NCBI RefSeq assembly: GCF_023973825.1
Contig: NC_090120.1
Coordinates: 62,001 to 126,000, forward strand
Length of the DNA stretch: 64,000 bases
From: Plasmodium brasilianum
Taxonomy: Eukaryota; Apicomplexa; Aconoidasida; Haemosporida; Plasmodiidae
Reading direction: 5' to 3'
The position numbers and the translations under genes were made by a program. This document shows, in pieces, positions 1 through 14,308 of this stretch. Positions within the stretch are counted from its first letter, which is position 1. Each line of letters begins with the position of its first letter. The notes under the pieces are model-generated. The model was not told the origin of the DNA, did no database searches, and saw only the letters and a program-made list of their open reading frames with translations.

Positions 1-1970
1 TACGACGATTCCTCGTTTAACGTTTATTCTTATAGCTAATACTTTTATATTAAATATAAGGCACCAAAATTTTAAAATGTAAAATAATACATATATATAA
101 TATAAAATTAATTAGTAAAAACTAGAAAGCTTCAACATATACACTCTCATAACAATTAATTATAAATAGCTATTCTTTGTTTTAATTAAATTTGTAATTT
201 AAAAATATTTTTTTAACCTTTTTTTTTAAATATTCCAGTTTTTTCTAAATTAAGAAATATTAAAGAAATATATAAATTTTCTTAAAAAATATTTATTTTT
301 CTACTTCTTTAATATGTATAACATAGGTGAATTGTTATCTTATATATATATTCTTATTAACGTCGTAACATTATTACATTTATCTATAGATACAGAATTA
401 TTTTGTGCAAGCCTAAATTATAAATATGTTATTTATATTAATATATTGTATTTTTACTTGATAATGTTTTCTATTATATAGGAATTTAGAATAATTCAAT
501 TTTTTTCCTTCATTATTATAGTATAAAATTAATTAGCATACTTTTACATTTATAACGGAAATTTTTCTGTATTTTTTTATTTTTTAACACTTAAAAATTC
601 CTCCTTATACCTAATATAAAATTATTACACAAAAAATTTATACAAAAAAATGCAGAAATATTTTTAATAGATATAATTAAAACCCAAGTCATCAAAAAGA
701 ACAAAGTAATATATTTATGAATTGTTTATAGATAAATAATTTTTTTTTAATTTCATTTCATTTAAAAAAGAAATATTATTGATATAAATTAATTAGCAAT
801 TTTCAATATAAACTACATACATTTTTATATATCTTCAAAATAATATTAACTATTTACATAACATATTAATATACATATAAAATTAGGAAGTATACAAAAT
901 AAAAATAATTTCACGTTACTATACGAATGTAGAAAAATTATATATTTTTTTATTACCTTTAAAGATAATTTATAATTTTACTTATATAAAAATATACTTA
1001 ATATTTTACCATTATGAAAGAAATTGTATTTATGCATATTATACATTAAGAATTCATTACGTTTAACTCATTAATTTAATCTTTTAATAACATAAAAGAT
1101 TAAAAAAATATATAGTATATTTGCTTATATGTATTCTATATAGTGTATATACAATTAATTTTTCCTATACTGAATTAACACCACAGTTCAAAAAAATACA
1201 AAAATTATAAAACAGAGTAACTATCCACTTAATTGTAAATATTTAAAATTGCTAAAATATTGAACTATTATAAGTACCCTAAAATTAATAAAGATATTTT
1301 ATTATATATTTTTATTTTATTTTTTATATCATGCAAAAAAAAATTATAAATACTTTGAAAAGCGCTTTACAATAAAATTGCTTTATAATATATATCACAA
1401 AAAACGTATTTTATATAATAAATTTTATGTTCGCTTTTATGTAATATATATATTTATTAGTTCCATGTCACTTAAAATAAAACAAGATACATATATTTTT
1501 AATTTAATTCTTATCAAACGTTTTCCAAAATAAGTAAACAAATATTCATTTTAGACTAGTAAAAGATAGAATAATATGAAGAATTATTATTTATAGTTAA
1601 AATATAAATTTACACAAGACATATAACATAATAAATAAATTGTCCTAATATTAATTAATTACATCAAAGAAGCACATATCTTTCATAGGACTATATGGAA
1701 ATACACAAGCGTATACCTTAAGTCAAAAATAATCATTTAAGATTAAGCAATAAATACAAATTGAAAAACATTAAGACATTAAAATTAACAAAAAAATAAG
1801 AGAAATTCTTTTTACTAATGTGTATTAATGAGACCATTTACATGTACAACCTTTTATAAGATATATGCAATTGTGAACATACATATCACATGTGCCATTC
1901 AAGATAATGCACATATTAGCTCATATTGAAGTTTTCATTGCAGAAAGAAAAATATTTTTTATAATTCATT
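1..1970. other. AT-rich intergenic stretch
   Basis: No gene recognised. The last 250 bases or so (about 1700-1950) resemble the sequence just downstream of the other minus-strand fam genes, so they look like the 3' flank of the gene at 1971. The rest is simple AT-rich sequence without a coding signal I can support. Confidence 0.6.
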
Positions 1971-2948
1971 TTATCTTTTCGCAAACTTAATTTTTTCATA
2001 TTTTTTAACCTTCTTATGGTAATAAACAACCCTTAAAATAAGTATGATACCTAATATAATAAAAGGCACAAAATATATAAAAAATCCACAAAAACTACTT
2101 GCAACCATATCTTTATATATAGTGATCCCATTACCTGTTTTCTTAAACGCATTTTGACCTACAAATAACCATCTAAAAGGGGAATTCCACAACTTTAAAG
2201 TTAATTCTTTCATCCATCCGCCTCCTGAGTACGTTCTTATTAATCTAAACAAACGCACAAACATCCCATATCCCCAAAAAAAATCTAACACAAATGATAT
2301 TGATAAGACCAAAAATAGTAATATAGGTAAAGCAAATCGCAATCCGAATTTTTTATATATTATTTTTTTATAAGTATTATCACTTATTGTTCTGTTGTTT
2401 TTAAGAAAATCTACATAATCTAGTTCTTTGAATATTTTTTTTTCCATATGAGAATATTGTTTAGTTTCAAATATCCAAGATTTATTTTTCATATATTTTT
2501 TATGGCCTTTTACATTTATTGGGAAACTTCGATTTGACTGTTTCTTTTCTCCTGAGACCAATTTTTCACTATTAGATATATTTTTTTTATCGTTTAATCT
2601 ATTTGGTATTTCTTCCTCTAAACATACAATAAATGAATCATTATCCTGCTTATATTTCGCCAGTAAACGATAGTTTCTTGCATATATTTTTCTATGATGA
2701 TTGTAGCACTCAACCAAATATTTGTTTTGCTTACTCTGAAAAAGCAAAAAAAAATTTATTATTTAATCAAAAGAATAAATTCACACTAAGATAAAATCTT
2801 GAAAAAAATAAAACTCCAAAATATAAATAATATATACATATTTAAATAAAACTATCATAACCATATAAGTGTAAAAATGACATATCCAACTTATAAACAC
2901 AAAAGCATAAATTTTAATAAATAACAGTGTCTTAATTTTTCGTTCCAT
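1971..2948 (-). CDS. fam-l/fam-m family exported membrane protein, type A
   Basis: Two-exon gene. Exon 1 runs 2948-2862 (87 nt, 29 codons: a hydrophobic signal segment opening MERKIKTLLFIKI and holding ISWICHFY). Exon 2 runs 2735-1971. The intron has GT (GTTATG) and a TTTTTCAG acceptor, both at codon boundaries, giving 283 aa. An RLLAKYKQD stretch sits where the PEXEL export motif belongs; the RxL core is present but position five is K. Then come a charged region, the family block YSHMEKKIFKELDY, a first membrane segment (FALPILLFLVLSISFVLDFF), a loop, a second membrane segment (IYFVPFIILGIILIL) and the basic tail YHKKVKKYEKIKF. The family is exported into the infected red cell and has a PF12420-type domain; its molecular function is not established. 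Unlike the type A genes at 13292 and 39996 it lacks the cysteine cluster before the second membrane segment. Confidence 0.9.
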
Positions 2949-3330
2949 AATGTAAATCGTTAATGCGGTAATATACAGATCAAGGATATAATTAAAAATA
3001 ATATAATATTCCTTTAATTAAAAAAACGCTATTATCATTTATTTAATTAGTTTTTCATTATTTCTTCTTAAAATTATATTAAAAATATGTAACTACAATT
3101 TCTTTTTCTACAGAGATAGAAAAAATAATTTCAAATATAAACTCTAAAGATTATATCATAATAATATTTATAAAAAAATAGATTTAATTAAAAAATATAA
3201 ACTGAGTTCATTAATAAATATTCAACATACAAAATTTATTTAATATAGTAAATAATTATTGTATTAATTCTTTTCAAAATAAAATAAAAAAGCAAATATA
3301 TGATTTCATAATATTTTGAATATGGTGTAT

Positions 3331-3370
3331 ATATAGAATATAGATAGTAGAGAATATAGATAATACATTG
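3331..3370 (-). promoter_or_regulatory. Conserved 'agaatata' upstream element of a fam gene
   Basis: The plus strand reads tatagaatatagatagtag followed by agaatatagataatacatt. It lies about 385 bp upstream of the start codon at 2948. Similar sequence is found at nearly the same distance from four other fam starts. It stands out from the background because the order of repeated agaatat units followed by a short AT tract is kept. Promoter or 5' UTR function is inference. Confidence 0.45.
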
Positions 3371-5279
3371 TACTTACTCCTAGTAGAAGTATTACCGATT
3401 TCAGTGATGTTTTCTTATTAATAATTCTAAATTTTTTAAAATTATATTCTAGAAAATATAATTATTTGTAAAAAAATTTTAATTATTATAACAATAAAAT
3501 AAAAATAATTATAAAGAAAACTACAATTTTATAACTTTCCATTTTATTTGTAAATTTTAAACTGGTAACTAGATAAACATATAAGTAATATTTTTGTCTT
3601 TAATACAAGTAAGAAATCAAATTTACAACGAATCCACTAATATGCCGTAAAAGTATAAATTTCGAGGATATATAAAGACTGATTTTTCATAGAGTCCAAA
3701 TTATTTTTGGTGGATATGGCTCTTAATTGGATAAAAATTAAATTATTATTTGTTAAATGAAACGTTCCTACTTTTATGTACGTATTTGTTCTTTTTAAGT
3801 TAATATGTTTATTTAGAAAAATTATAATAAAAATATAATAAACCTATAATGTATAAATATATCATCTGCATGAACACATAAATAATCGTATTAGAAGAAA
3901 GTAGTTTTTTAATTATTCGAATTGTAAAAATGAATATAATTTTTTGTTATCATTATATTTATAGTATATATTTAAGCAATTTTTATAAAAAAGAATTAAT
4001 TCTAACAATTACATAAGATAAAATATAAATTTCGAAATGTTATTTAAGCTACTAATATAATTGTAAAGATTTAAGAATTCTAATATTGCTAATACTCTAT
4101 TAATAATTCAATTTTTAAAGGAGAATATCATTATATTTTACTTATAATTTCATATTTGTACTATAAAAAAAAAATCTAAAAATCTATCAAAGTATTCTTC
4201 AAATAATCTATTAAAAACTCATGTTTCATAATAATTTTTTTAAAAACTAAAATTGTTATGATTACTTTTAATTAAAAAATATAAGTAACAGTAAAAAAAC
4301 AAACGATTTTGTTTTTATTAAATGAAAAACAACGTAAATATTAGAAGTAATATATAATTAGCTTTTAAAAGAAATCATTTATATGATCACATGTAGTCAT
4401 TAAAAAAAATAATAATTGTTAAAAATATAAATTATCTCATTAGATTAGTAAAGTTACATTAATTGTGATTTTATATATTAAATTAAACAATCATTTTTTA
4501 TAGTAAATATCTATGAGAAACATTTTCGAGTATAATATATAAGTAGAAAACACATATTTTTTAGTGAATATATAGCAATGCTAATATCACATTTATTTGA
4601 ATCATGAAGAATATATTATATATATATGTAATATCAAAAAACTAAATTATTTTAAAATAAATTACAATACTAAATCAAATATAGAACATAGTAACTGTTA
4701 AAAATATTTAGTACATGATGTTTCCTTTAAAATATCAACATATCTTTGTATAATACATATTCTGTATAAGGAAAAATTTTTAATAGAGAACAATATTTTT
4801 TAAGCATAGCTTCATTAAGTATATTGCAAATGTTTCTTAAATAAATGAAAAAATTGTATATGATTACAAAATATTAATTATAACTGGATTTTGATATAAT
4901 TTTCTTCTATTTCTTTGGCTTATTTTGAGATTTTTATAACTATATAAATAAAAAATAAAATACATAATTAAATAACTTACCATAATGAAGTTGCATCTCC
5001 CACTTCAGAATTTAATAACAGTCTTAGTATTCATTACATATATTATAGTAAATTTCCTAATGTAATAAGAAGTAAAAAAAGTAACGTAAATATTCTTAAA
5101 GGAAGTGCTCCTAAGGACTAATTGCTGAAGTAGCACTCGTAAATATGTAATACGTTAGAATTTTTTTTAGAAAGTATCAGTACATTAATTTTACGCATCC
5201 ATATAATTGAGATTCATATAGAACAGTTTTTTTAAAAAAAACAAAATATATTTATCACATAAAATGTTTTATATATCAC

Positions 5280-5480
5280 ATATATCAATTTCCTAATCAA
5301 TTTTTTGATTACAGTTTTTGAATTATATTTATCTTTAGGCTTAAAATTTTCATCGCATATTCAATATTGTAATCCTCACTGTCTTAAGTATCATGTCCAT
5401 TTTCAAATAATATATCATTAATCCTATATTATATGTTTCCTTATTTTTTATGACAACAGTATAACGAATATTGCGTCTAA
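5280..5480 (-). pseudogene. Decayed acidic coding remnant, copy 1
   Basis: Reading the minus strand gives short peptide runs such as NDILFENGHDT, a stop, then DSEDYNIEY, and after a frame change DENFKPKDKYNSK. The codons look like those of an acidic Plasmodium protein, but stops and frame changes break it. Matching remnants lie at 43140-43380 and 48010-48250. I do not recognise the family. A PEXEL-type exported protein is possible but unproven. Confidence 0.4.
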
Positions 5481-7160
5481 TATCCCATGCGCACTATGTT
5501 AACTAACTATAGATTCATTAAAGGTCCATTACAATGAAAAAAAAATGTTTTTATTATTTAAATATATATTAAGTATACTTACTCATTAGAAATTTCCATA
5601 TAAGTATATTCATATATTTATATGGCATGAAGTAGCAAGAAATATAAGGAAAATTTTCTACTATTTTATTTCAACGTATCAGTGAATTATGTGCATATCT
5701 ATATAAAAGAACAAATATAAATACTTTAACTAAAATAAAAGAATTAATTTTTTCATTTGTACTAGAATTAATGAATTTTATAATTTATATAAATGTAACT
5801 AAAAAAGTTATTGTTTATACACAAGGTAGTAACATAAGTGTATTATATTTTGCAGTGCTATTTTATTCTTCAAAAAAGTATTAATTAGTATAAATAAAAT
5901 AAAAATATAAATTATAAAAAATAAAAGATACTTTTAATAGTAATTTTGTAAATAATTTTAATAAAGTTATTTATCAAAAACGCAAAATCGAATTTATTTT
6001 AATACAAATTATTTTAATAAACCCTCAATATATACATATATATAGTAGTATATAACAGAACAACTCTAAATTTTAGATATTAATGCTTTTAAGAAAAATA
6101 ATAAAACAAAATACATTTTTCTTTTTTATAAAAATTTTATTTGATAATCAGAATAAAAACAATATATATGTGATGAGAACAGGTACATAAACATATATTA
6201 CTAATATAGTTATTGATTTTTTTGTCAGTTTCCTAATAATAAGCTTAGTTATTTGTACATGCTAAACTTTTAAATACTATTTTATAATAGAAAAACTTAA
6301 ATAATTGTATAGCATATTATATTGTTCACATGAAAATAAAAAAAAAACTTAAAAATTCAATTTTTTTTATAACACAAAACATAATGTTACATATGCCGCA
6401 TACGTACGACATGCATAACTTCTATTTAAGAATAATTTGAAAATTATATTCAAGGAATTATTTTATGTACAAAATATATATATTTTAAAATGTACTATCG
6501 AATTTAACTCACTTATATATTTCCATTACATTTTTAAGTATGCAATACTTCATATAAGTTAATAGAATTCATTATGTGTAATATGAATAAAAAAAAAAAT
6601 TTTAATTTAATAATTGAGTAATTTATATCTTATATTTTTTTTTCATTTTTTCGTTTAAAATAAAAATTTGTAAATTTTATAGGAATAATAACATTAAAAA
6701 AAGAAAAAAAATCTAAAAGTAAATATAGTAGAAAATACATTTTTAGTAATTATGCAATTAAAAAAAAAATTACAACAGAAAAAAAAATGATATCGCTAAG
6801 AAATACGAAAAGATTATATATAATGTAATATCGAATAAAATTTAGAAACAAATTTAATATATTATTTTTCTTTTCAATATATTTATGGATAAGATAACTA
6901 TGTATATATTTTTTTTTCCATTTATAAATAAATAATACCAAAATCATCTAACAAATTACAATATTTACGTAACTAAAATAAAATAAGTATTTTATGAATA
7001 TACGAATAAAGGAAGAAATATGTATATTACATATTTTCATATAAATATAGTGAATATAGTTAATTATAAAAATATAATATATTAAATATATTAAGTTAAC
7101 TGTATAACAGTAAAATGATACTAATCCAGGTAAGAAAATTACTTATGTAAAAAATAATTA

Positions 7161-8149
7161 AATAAAAAAAATATAAAATAATTAAATTTTTAATATTCTA
7201 CATAATTCATATTACTCTACAGAATGTCGCAAATATAAGATAATTATTTTTTTTATATCATTTTTTCATGTATATATATACTTATATAGACGTATATATA
7301 TAATCATATTTAAATATATTCTAGGTTTGGGATCTTTTGAAGGATTCTTTCATTTGGATGTTCTTAATTCTGCCAAAAATTATAAATTCTTTCTTATAAT
7401 AAAAAACAAAAGAGTTCAACTTAATTAATAATACTATCTATTATCAAAAATATATAATGAAAAAAATTACATAAACTTATAAAATTCATTTTTATAATTA
7501 TTTTCTAAATGTTAATGTAACTAATACAGTTTGTAATTTTTAGAGAATTCAATTTTTCTTATATTATTTTATGTATGTCGTATTTATTAAATACATTAAC
7601 ACAAATCTAAATTAATTAATAATGCATATTAAGCAAAATTAAAAAGCATTCTATAGGTAATTTTCATTTTTTTTGAAACATTTTAGTTCTTAATAAATTC
7701 ATATGACATCCAAGATAAGAATTATTAAATATTTATATACTAATGCATATATATTCACATTAAACCCCTAATATTTTTTAAATTATTTTAGATATAATGT
7801 CATTTTCAATAATCATTTCACATAAATATAACTTTTTCTATAATTGATTAGGTTCCTTTTAATTTAACATATCCTTAATGTTATAATAATAAGATCCATG
7901 ACGTTTTTTATTTTAATATATTTTTTAAAAATTAATTAGTGCACGCTACGCATATGTTCAGTGAAATTATTATTTTCATAGTGTTTCATTAAGTAAAATT
8001 TTTATGGTCATCCTTATTAAACAACTACTAAATCCTTTTACAATACTATTACTACAATTATATCTATTGAAGTATATCCACACAAACGTATTAATGTTAA
8101 ATTTATAGCAAAATTTTGTATCATTATGAAATTTAATTTCATGTCTTTC
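7161..8149. other. AT-rich intergenic stretch
   Basis: No gene supported. A less AT-rich patch at about 7324-7375 reads in one plus frame as GLGSFEGFFHLDVLNSAKN before ending within about 35 codons; it matches no family I know. The rest is simple sequence. Confidence 0.5.
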
Positions 8150-11046
8150 ATTTTACTCTACAGTCTTGCTGGTATTTGTTTTTTCTTAACATTTTTAACA
8201 CTTTATATTGCATATAAGTTTACATAGTTATATCTAATCTAATTATTTAAAAAAAAAAAAAAAAAAATTGAAGCATAATGTTTTTCTTTTTTTATGTTTT
8301 AAATGAATTAATTTATCACAAGAAAACTTGCAAATGTAACTTACTTGTGCATATTATTTATTGTTACATGTGTATATTTACTTAGATACTATCTTAACTA
8401 TCGTGGAAATTATGAACATATGCATCAGCATATAAGAACAGTTCATGTGTTTGTACGCTCATTTACTTATATAAAATATTTTCTTTTATTCTGTCACGAA
8501 TTAATAACTTTTTTTTTTTCGCTTATATTTTTACTCCTTATGTTTTTGTATTTTTTATATCCTTTTGTTTTTCTTTCTGCATATACATGATGAATGTATT
8601 AGTTAAACTCCAAATAATGATCATTAATAGAGGTAATCATAAGTACATTATCAATTTTTACGTAATATAAAATGGACTTCTGTTAAACAAATTTCTTATC
8701 TAACTAATTTATTTGAACAGCTCACTATTCAGATTACTTATATATTTATTTTTATCCCATATCTTTATTAACATCCATAAAAGTAGTAACTGTTTCAACG
8801 AACTTCATGCATTATTGTTATTCTCCTTTGTCATTTTTCTGAATTTTATTATACGTTCCATTCTTTTTTGTGCACATGAACTTATTCTAAATTGTTCATA
8901 TCTATAGCGGATGAACATAAGTTTGTAATGCCAGTAATATCATGTAAATAAATTTTCAATACGCAAAAATTTGTATACATATATATATATTCACATGTTT
9001 CCTCCTTTGCGACTTTCCAATATAAATGATCTAACGAATATAAAGAAATATGTTATAGAAAAACATATATATATGCGTGTGTGTAGTATGCATAGATAAG
9101 TATCTAAACATTAATAATGCTATCCTATTAACATCAATAGGTATGAACTCAACTTTACCCTCAAATTTTTTCATTTATTGACATAAAATTTTGCTCCTAT
9201 GATAAATTTCTTATTCTATTTATTTTGATTTAAATGGATTAGATGAGCATTAGTGTCTTTATAAAAGTATTCTTCATATGCGTTTCTTCATTCGCGTCAC
9301 ATATAATGGGTACAATAACATAAAAAAAATTTACATATATTGAACCTCAGTCATAATATGAAATTTCTGTAATGGTTTCATAAGGTGAAATAGATAAATC
9401 AAGCTGTAAAAAATGTATCTTATTTGTTTCATTAATTATTATTATTTTTATGTATCCCGTGTTTATGCAGGAAAACATGCTTGCACAAATTCTGTTAAAA
9501 ATATATGTAAATAGCTGAATGTAATTTTTCAAGTTAAAAAATAAATATTAGTTTTTTGGAATATATGAAGGTATATGTACTGAAATATGTAAATGGATAC
9601 ATTACATTATGTAAGTATACACATGTACCCATACACACGAGCCTATACGCATTTTCATACATACATTTCATATGAACATGTACACATACACATATGTATG
9701 CACATATAAATGCACACGTATAGCAGCATGATTGACACATACAAATATGTTGATAAAAGTTGTTTTTAACTCTTATATCTCTAATTTCCAAGAAATTATA
9801 TAATTAGAGGCTTATTCTTTCGATTTTTCATACATGCAGAAAAAAGAAAAAATAAATTAAAAAAATGCTGTAAACAGATACATAACCATATATTTCAATA
9901 ACTTTTCATTAAAACATTTATATGAATATTCATCTTCCTTTATAGAAAAACATCTTTGTAATTGCAATCTGAATATAAAAAAAGGTGAAAAAAAAATTTA
10001 TGTTAAAATTTCTAATTGTACATAAGCATTTGCATCAATATTAATCACATATTATGTTAATTTACGTTTTTTTATTTTCCTGGAATCACATTTTCATAGC
10101 CTTATAAGATAATGTTTATCTTCTCCATTCTCTCCTTTTTCAGCATATCATTCTTTCTACAAGAATAGGTCGTCTTCAAAAAGATACAAGTAACCTAACA
10201 AAAGGAATAGCATTGTTTGTGAACATAATACTGAGAATTTTTATATATACTTAATCTTAATTCACGCAGTTCTCTTATTTCATATTTATTAAAGTTTCTG
10301 CATATATACTACTTTAAAACTCATGTACACAATGAAGATTGATAATCTAAGTAAAGAAAATAAAATAATTTTTGCACTTTTAATTAAGCATATCACAACA
10401 ATAATTACATCGTTTTAGTGTTGTGTGCTGAATGCTGTATCTTATTCACAACTGTCAAATTCAAATTTTGCTTTTTGTTATTTCTAAAAACATGTACACA
10501 AATACCTATAAAGTTTAATAAGTTCCTTTTTTTTCATTTTAATTTTACAAAAACTAATTATAAAAAAGTAAAGAAGAAAAATGAAATAAAATGGAGAATT
10601 AAAAAAGTTAGATAAATAGGAGATGTACATAGGAGAACTAAAAAACTTTTAGAAAATATATGCACACATGTAATGCATGATTTTCACACATATATACATT
10701 CAAATAATTAAAAACAATTAAAAATAATGTTACAAAAGAATTAAAAATATGCAAAAAATTCAAAAAAAAATTTTTTTTTTTATTTTTTTGGTGAATAATT
10801 TAACTTTTTTACGGTTTTAATGTTAAGCCTGCTCAAAATATTTAATTAACTTTTTCGTTGGTAGCTACTAGTAAAGAATAATTGTGTTTACATGTATTTA
10901 TCTCATGTATACTATAAAAACACAAATAAATGTAAAGCTAATACTATTAAATGATAAGAATAAATACGTGAAAGCGAGTTTTTTTAATTGTATAAAAATT
11001 TTATTATCATAATTTCTTTTTTGTTTATGTAGTTTTTCTTATAAAA
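8150..11046. other. Compositional island with atypical sequence
   Basis: This region holds more G and C and longer non-simple words than the flanks. It is rich in alternating purine-pyrimidine runs such as acatgtacacatacacat near 9675-9720. Several open frames of 60-85 codons occur on both strands but begin at TTG, have no recognisable domain, and look like chance openings. A run of 19 A at 8249-8267 is part of it. It may be a piece of non-subtelomeric intergenic DNA or a non-coding transcription unit; neither can be shown from the sequence. Confidence 0.4.
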
Positions 11047-11220
11047 ATGGTTTATATACCTATACAAAATAATATTTTTGTAATGTTTTTCTTTGTGCTT
11101 AACTATAGGAGTGTTCTTACTACTATTTTTTCGAACATTGCAGCCATATATAATATATTAATTTGCATTATTAATCTTATTAAATATTCACATAGAACCG
11201 AAAAATATAGGATGAGGTAA
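11047..11220 (+). CDS. Small hydrophobic ORF, possibly a first exon
   Basis: An ATG-started frame of 57 residues opening MVYIPIQNNIFVMFFFVLNY, hydrophobic for much of its length with a basic end (HRTEKYRMR), ends at TAA 11218-11220. The last codons hold GAG|GTAATT, a good splice donor, so it could be a signal-bearing first exon. I found no clear second exon downstream before 13 kb. It lies at the right edge of the atypical island. Real coding is possible but unproven. Confidence 0.2.
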   Translation: MVYIPIQNNIFVMFFFVLNYRSVLTTIFSNIAAIYNILICIINLIKYSHRTEKYRMR

Positions 11221-13291
11221 TTTTAATACAAGTTTATTTCAAAAATATGATATATATAATTGCCTATAAATTCTAAAATAAATAAAAAATAAAATATGAT
11301 TACTTTTTGAATATTTAAAGTGTACAGTGATACATACTAATTTATATAAAGCTAATAATATGATGTATCTATTAATACTCATAGAATTATAACTAAAAAT
11401 GTATTTATTTATTTTAGTATTCTTATATATCTAGATATTTAATAATATTACCTAATTAAATTTATTATTTTTCTATTTTTATACCTAATTTCGTTTCTAT
11501 TTCCTAGTAATCTAATTAAATAAAAATACAATTTTATTCACCTTCTTCACCAAAATAAAAAACATTATCATAATATAATTAATTTACATACATATGTATT
11601 TTATGTACATAAAAGAAAATATTTTAGTAAAATACAGAAATATTTGATATTAACATATAAACAAATATGTATATTCTATTAAAATTCTTATTGTCATTGT
11701 TTCCATTTTCTCCAATTTCTACGTATACTTTTACAACTAATAATATATGTAGATGTTTTTTAACTAAAGTATACTTTTTAAAGTTTATTCAAGAATAACA
11801 ATTAAGAAATTTATTAGTATTACATTATCATATACATTTAAACATATAAAAAATCAAATTTAATAAAAGAATATTATTTTCAAGTTTTTGTATTGAGAAC
11901 TTTATATATTAAACTTATTTAATAACATCTAGTAAGAAAATAGTGTCACTTTTTCAGTATATCTTATTATAAATTATCTGACATAAATATGATATATATT
12001 TACAAACTACCTATAAAAATATTTTCTTTTCAACTTCATTTTAATTAAAAAATTATAAATTTCAATTTGAAGAAATTATTAATAGTTAATGTAAAGTACA
12101 TATATTTTTATGCATCGCTAAAATAATATTAGCTCATTAATATATTTACATATATAAAAAATACATTATACATATAAAAAATATGTGCACTTTATTATAT
12201 AATAGCGAAATTATTTATTTATTTTGTCTATATCTACAGTTAATTTTGCTTTTTACCGATATAATCAAATTTTTAAAATTTATAATATTATGAAAAAACA
12301 TAAAAAAGAATTTATATATATCATTTATTAATATATGACTATATATAATTCACCAATTCAATTTTTTAGTTATATAAAAAATAAAAATATATATGGAGTT
12401 TATCTATTAATTGTTAATAATATACATATACATATGTGTAATACCTTTATTCAAATATTGAATAAACGCCTCAAATAAGTACAATAATATAATAATTAAT
12501 GTTTATAACTGTTCGTTCAGTTGTAGAAATATAAAAAAATATATATGTTTTTACGCGACTGTAAATATTTAAAATTTAATAAAAATATATTTTAATCATA
12601 TGTTCATAACTTCAAATCTATATTATAAGAAGTAAAATAAATATATACTAAAAAGCTATTTATAACAATTATGTTATGTTAAATACTTTCCATGCGCTTA
12701 TTTTACAGAATAAATATTAGCTCTCTCTGAGGTTATAGAAATATAAATATATAAAAGTAACGACATATATTTACTTTTTTTTATTATGTAAAAAACAAGA
12801 TAAATTTATTGCTGATATAAAGGTTATGATAATTTTTCTTAATAATACGAAAAAATATTGGTTTTAAATTAGAACAAGACAAAAAAGGAAAAACGGCATT
12901 TTTTAGATAAAACAGAAATTAAGATGATTCTGCAGAATTATATTGATTGCGCTGTTATATATTTACTTTAATCCCCATATATAGTATATATATTTATTTT
13001 TAGCGACAATCTATTTGAATACATATATATAGATACGAACTCAAAAATGTTAGTCAATCTCAAGCAATATTTTAAGGTGAAAATTGAAAAATATTAAAAA
13101 TTCAAATTTAAAAAAAAAATAAGACCATTTATTAGACAGATGTATATAAAAAAGGCGACTTATTTGTATATACATTTATAAAATACATGTAATTATGGAG
13201 GAGATTAATAAAATTTAACTAAAGGTATTACAGCCATTAATTCATATTAAAGACTTCTTTATGGAATGAAATATATTTCTTATTATTATTT
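11221..13291. other. AT-rich intergenic stretch
   Basis: No gene seen. From about 13020 onward it resembles the 3' flank of the other fam genes (aaaaatattaaaaattcaaa, then a run of A and ataagacca), so it is probably the downstream part of the duplicated unit of the gene at 13292. Confidence 0.55.
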
Positions 13292-14308
13292 TTATCTTTT
13301 CTTTAATTTAATTTTTTGATATTTTTTAACTTTTTTATGGTAATAAATAATCCATGATATAAATGTGACACCTAATATAATGAACGGTACGAAATAGAAT
13401 ATATATCCAAATAACTGTCCTAATATGCATTGTTCACTGATGTTAACACCATTTGATCCAACACTACACAAATCACATGCAGTAGACTGCTCCCCCATAC
13501 CATAATGGTGCCATAATCCTGATGTATTTTTTTTCAACCAATCTAATACTTTTGATAACCATCCATACTTATCATTAGTCAACTCTTTTAAATAAGGCCA
13601 TAGTCCTAAAAAACTTCCTTCCCATGAAACTTTAGATGTAGAAAAACCTAGTAAGAAATCTACTATGAATACTATCAAGAAAAACAAGAACAATAATACA
13701 GGTATAGCTAGTCGTAAACCATATTTTTTACTGATTATTTTTTTGTACGTTTTATCAGTAATTGTCCTGTTTTTTTTAAGAAAATTCTGGTAATCGAGTT
13801 CTTTGAATATTTTTTTTTCCATATGGGAATATTTTTTTGTTTTGAATATACAAGATTTATTCTTCATAGCTTTTTTATCGACACCCATATTTCTTGAAAA
13901 ACATCTACTTGATAATTCCTTCTTTCCTGTCTCCCAATTTTCATTATTAGATATATCTTTTTTTTTATTTAATTTATTATATGGTACATCTTCTTTTAAT
14001 CCCGTAATAATTGAATTCTTATCATGTATATATTTTGTTAGTAATCGATAATTTCTTCTATCTATTTTTATATGAAACATGCAATTCACATCCACGGGGT
14101 TGTTAAATATCATCTAAAAGAACAAATTCAATATTTATTATTAGACTAAATAATAGTATAAATAAAAATTAAACACAATAAATATAAATAATAAAAATAT
14201 CCTTAAATTATATTATCATACCATGTCATTGTTAAGAAGACATATCCAAATTAAAAGAACAAACACAGAAATTTTAACAAATAAGAAAGTCTTAAAGTTT
14301 TGTTCCAT
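13292..14308 (-). CDS. fam-l/fam-m family exported membrane protein, type A
   Basis: Two exons: 14308-14222 (87 nt; MEQNFKTFLFVKI then IWICLLNNDM, a signal segment) and 14113-13292. The donor is GTATGA and the acceptor TTTTAG, at codon boundaries, giving 302 aa. RRNYRLLTKY holds the RxL core of a PEXEL-like site. The family block YSHMEKKIFKELDY follows, then membrane segment one (LAIPVLLFLFFLIVFIVDFLL), an enlarged loop, a cysteine cluster CDLC...CILG, membrane segment two (IFYFVPFIILGVTFISWII) and tail YHKKVKKYQKIK. It is somewhat longer than the type A gene at 1971 because of the inter-membrane loop. It pairs with the type B gene at 19103 on the same strand, the known doublet arrangement. 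Frame is intact throughout. Confidence 0.9.

Larger units (their letters stand above)
2949..7160. repeat. Copy 1 of a repeated fam-gene 5' flank
   Basis: This long gap is upstream of the fam gene at 1971. It aligns by eye, in order and orientation, with 41016-44400 and 45796-49960. Matched landmarks include 4981-5050 (cttcagaatttaataacag) against 42885-42910 and 47740-47765, 6050-6100 (caactctaaattttagat) against 43935-43965 and 48780-48805, and 7050-7080 (tagtgaatatagttaatta) against 49785-49803. The copies are well diverged, so this is an old duplication of gene plus flank rather than a recent repeat. Confidence 0.65.

Noticed and set aside
8345..9791. Four open frames of 61-85 codons on both strands
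   Set aside because: All but one lack an ATG start that I could verify, composition follows alternating acat/tgta words, no domains. The island itself is kept as a finding.
13803..14051. Plus-strand open frame of 82 codons
   Set aside because: Antisense shadow of the fam gene at 13292.
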